NCBI RefSeq assembly: GCF_964340395.1
Contig: NC_135554.1
Location: 25,000,592-25,064,591, forward strand
Source of the DNA: Glandiceps talaboti
Lineage: Eukaryota > Hemichordata > Enteropneusta > Spengelidae
Length of the DNA: 64,000 nucleotides
Direction of reading: 5' to 3'
Shown: in pieces, positions 63,021 through 64,000 of the stretch
Numbering within the stretch: the stretch's first letter is position 1
How the letters are laid out: every line of letters begins with the position of its first letter
Notes under the pieces: model-generated
What the model was told of the DNA's origin: nothing
The model's input: only the letters and a program-made list of their open reading frames with translations
The model's database searches: none
Program-made: the position numbers and the translations under genes

Positions 63021-64000
63021 CATGTAGCTGCCATATGTCACATGTCAACCAATAAACTTAAAACATATTGTGTACAGTAGAGTCACTATACGAAGTGTAA
63101 ACAGAAGATGCCAAAACAACAACAAAATAATGATGTTTGTGTCATTCCTGATGGATGTTCTTCATAGAGTTTAATGGAAACAAATTGAATAAAATAACCA
63201 CATATAATCAGTAGCATATAGTCTCATGAAAAAAGGTGAAGATACAATCAGTCGTACAATATCATATATAATTTTGTGAGAATCATTCGTCTTACAGATA
63301 TAATGTGTGCACTGAATCTTTATGGCCATGACAAGTCAACTCCTGCTGTATATTCAAACTATAATCACTACTTGTACTGTGGTATGTACTGTGCATTTGA
63401 TTTGTCCGGGCAATAGTCATGAGTGCGTCGGTGTTGAGAACATTGGTGCCTTGTATGTAATGAAAGCACATCGTAGTGAGATTATTAACAGATTTTAATC
63501 TCGAATGTCTGTATTACAGGAAACCATTGAAGTTTAACCCACTCTATTTCCTTAGTTTCTTGGTATTACCATGTAGATAGCAATAATGGCTGCACACTCG
63601 TCTCTCTTTCTCTCTCTCTCTTTATAGTTCTATTATTTCAGTAATAGCTGATAAAAATCACCCTTTCCATGCTAGCTTTTCTATTTCTCTCAAACCCTGA
63701 TTACTTCAAAATACTTAAAGTAAGTGGTCATAAAAGATGTGTACAAATGTATATATGGGCGTATGAAGTACACATTTTTGTGTTAAGGACATACATGTAT
63801 TTGTAAACCTAAAAGGACAGGCTATCTAGCTTATACGACATCCTAGTTATATGACAGAACAACTTTGTTAAGCCATGTGATGTGGCCAAGACTCTGTATC
63901 ATGAGGGAAGCACAATATATAGACTACCCTAGAAGGATTAGCCAGAAATAACGTGTGCTTCCCTCATGGGTATTATAATGTGTATAAATACATGATCATA

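Larger units (their letters stand above)
33922..64000. other. 30-kb stretch without a supportable exon
   Basis: Because the MPV17L2-like gene has no stop by 33921, this is either its very long third intron or, if its last exon was missed, partly intergenic. I looked on the plus strand for an acceptor followed by a WP.AQ..NF or GWD motif and found none. Longer open frames here (42460-42777, 59518-59880, 55363-55620, 49505-49738) match no family I know and have no convincing splice or composition support. The content is chiefly AT-rich repeats, listed separately. Confidence 0.45.

Overview
This is eukaryotic nuclear DNA, almost certainly from a marine invertebrate animal. It is AT-rich, its genes are split by GT-AG introns, and microsatellites, minisatellites and short fold-back or TIR elements are dense. 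The repeated ACATGTAC/TACATGTA words resemble mollusc, brachiopod, hemichordate or amphioxus genomes, but I cannot fix the phylum from this sequence. No prokaryotic operon, CRISPR array, rRNA or functional tRNA was found.

Layout. (1) Bases 1-2.35 kb hold the 5' part of a kelch-repeat gene on the minus strand, running off the left edge. (2) 3.5-6.03 kb is a complete four-exon TTC33 gene (TPR protein) on the minus strand. (3) 6.03-7.45 kb is a divergent promoter region with CCAAT boxes. (4) 7.45-14.10 kb is a complete ten-coding-exon PIF1 5'-3' DNA helicase on the plus strand. (5) 17.65-19.11 kb is a minus-strand gene for a basic coiled-coil protein I do not recognise. (6) 22.19-33.92 kb holds three exons of an MPV17L2-like Mpv17/PMP22-family gene on the plus strand; its last, most conserved exon was not found. 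(7) 33.9-64.0 kb has no exon I can defend. It is intron or intergenic DNA filled with repeats.

The genes are not a pathway. PIF1 (nuclear and mitochondrial DNA maintenance) and MPV17L2 (mitochondrial inner membrane, mitoribosome) share a mitochondrial link, but their proximity may be chance.

The most informative content beyond the genes is a small repeatome: a Harbinger/Tourist-like MITE family with TAA target duplications, two tRNA-derived SINE copies, several palindromic fold-back families, a ~25-copy 34-bp minisatellite with unit variants, a 22-bp minisatellite split by an inserted sequence, and scattered near-palindromic X-box (RFX-type) words. I found no convincing new multi-gene system. 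All exon joins were made by eye from splice signals, reading frame and family knowledge.
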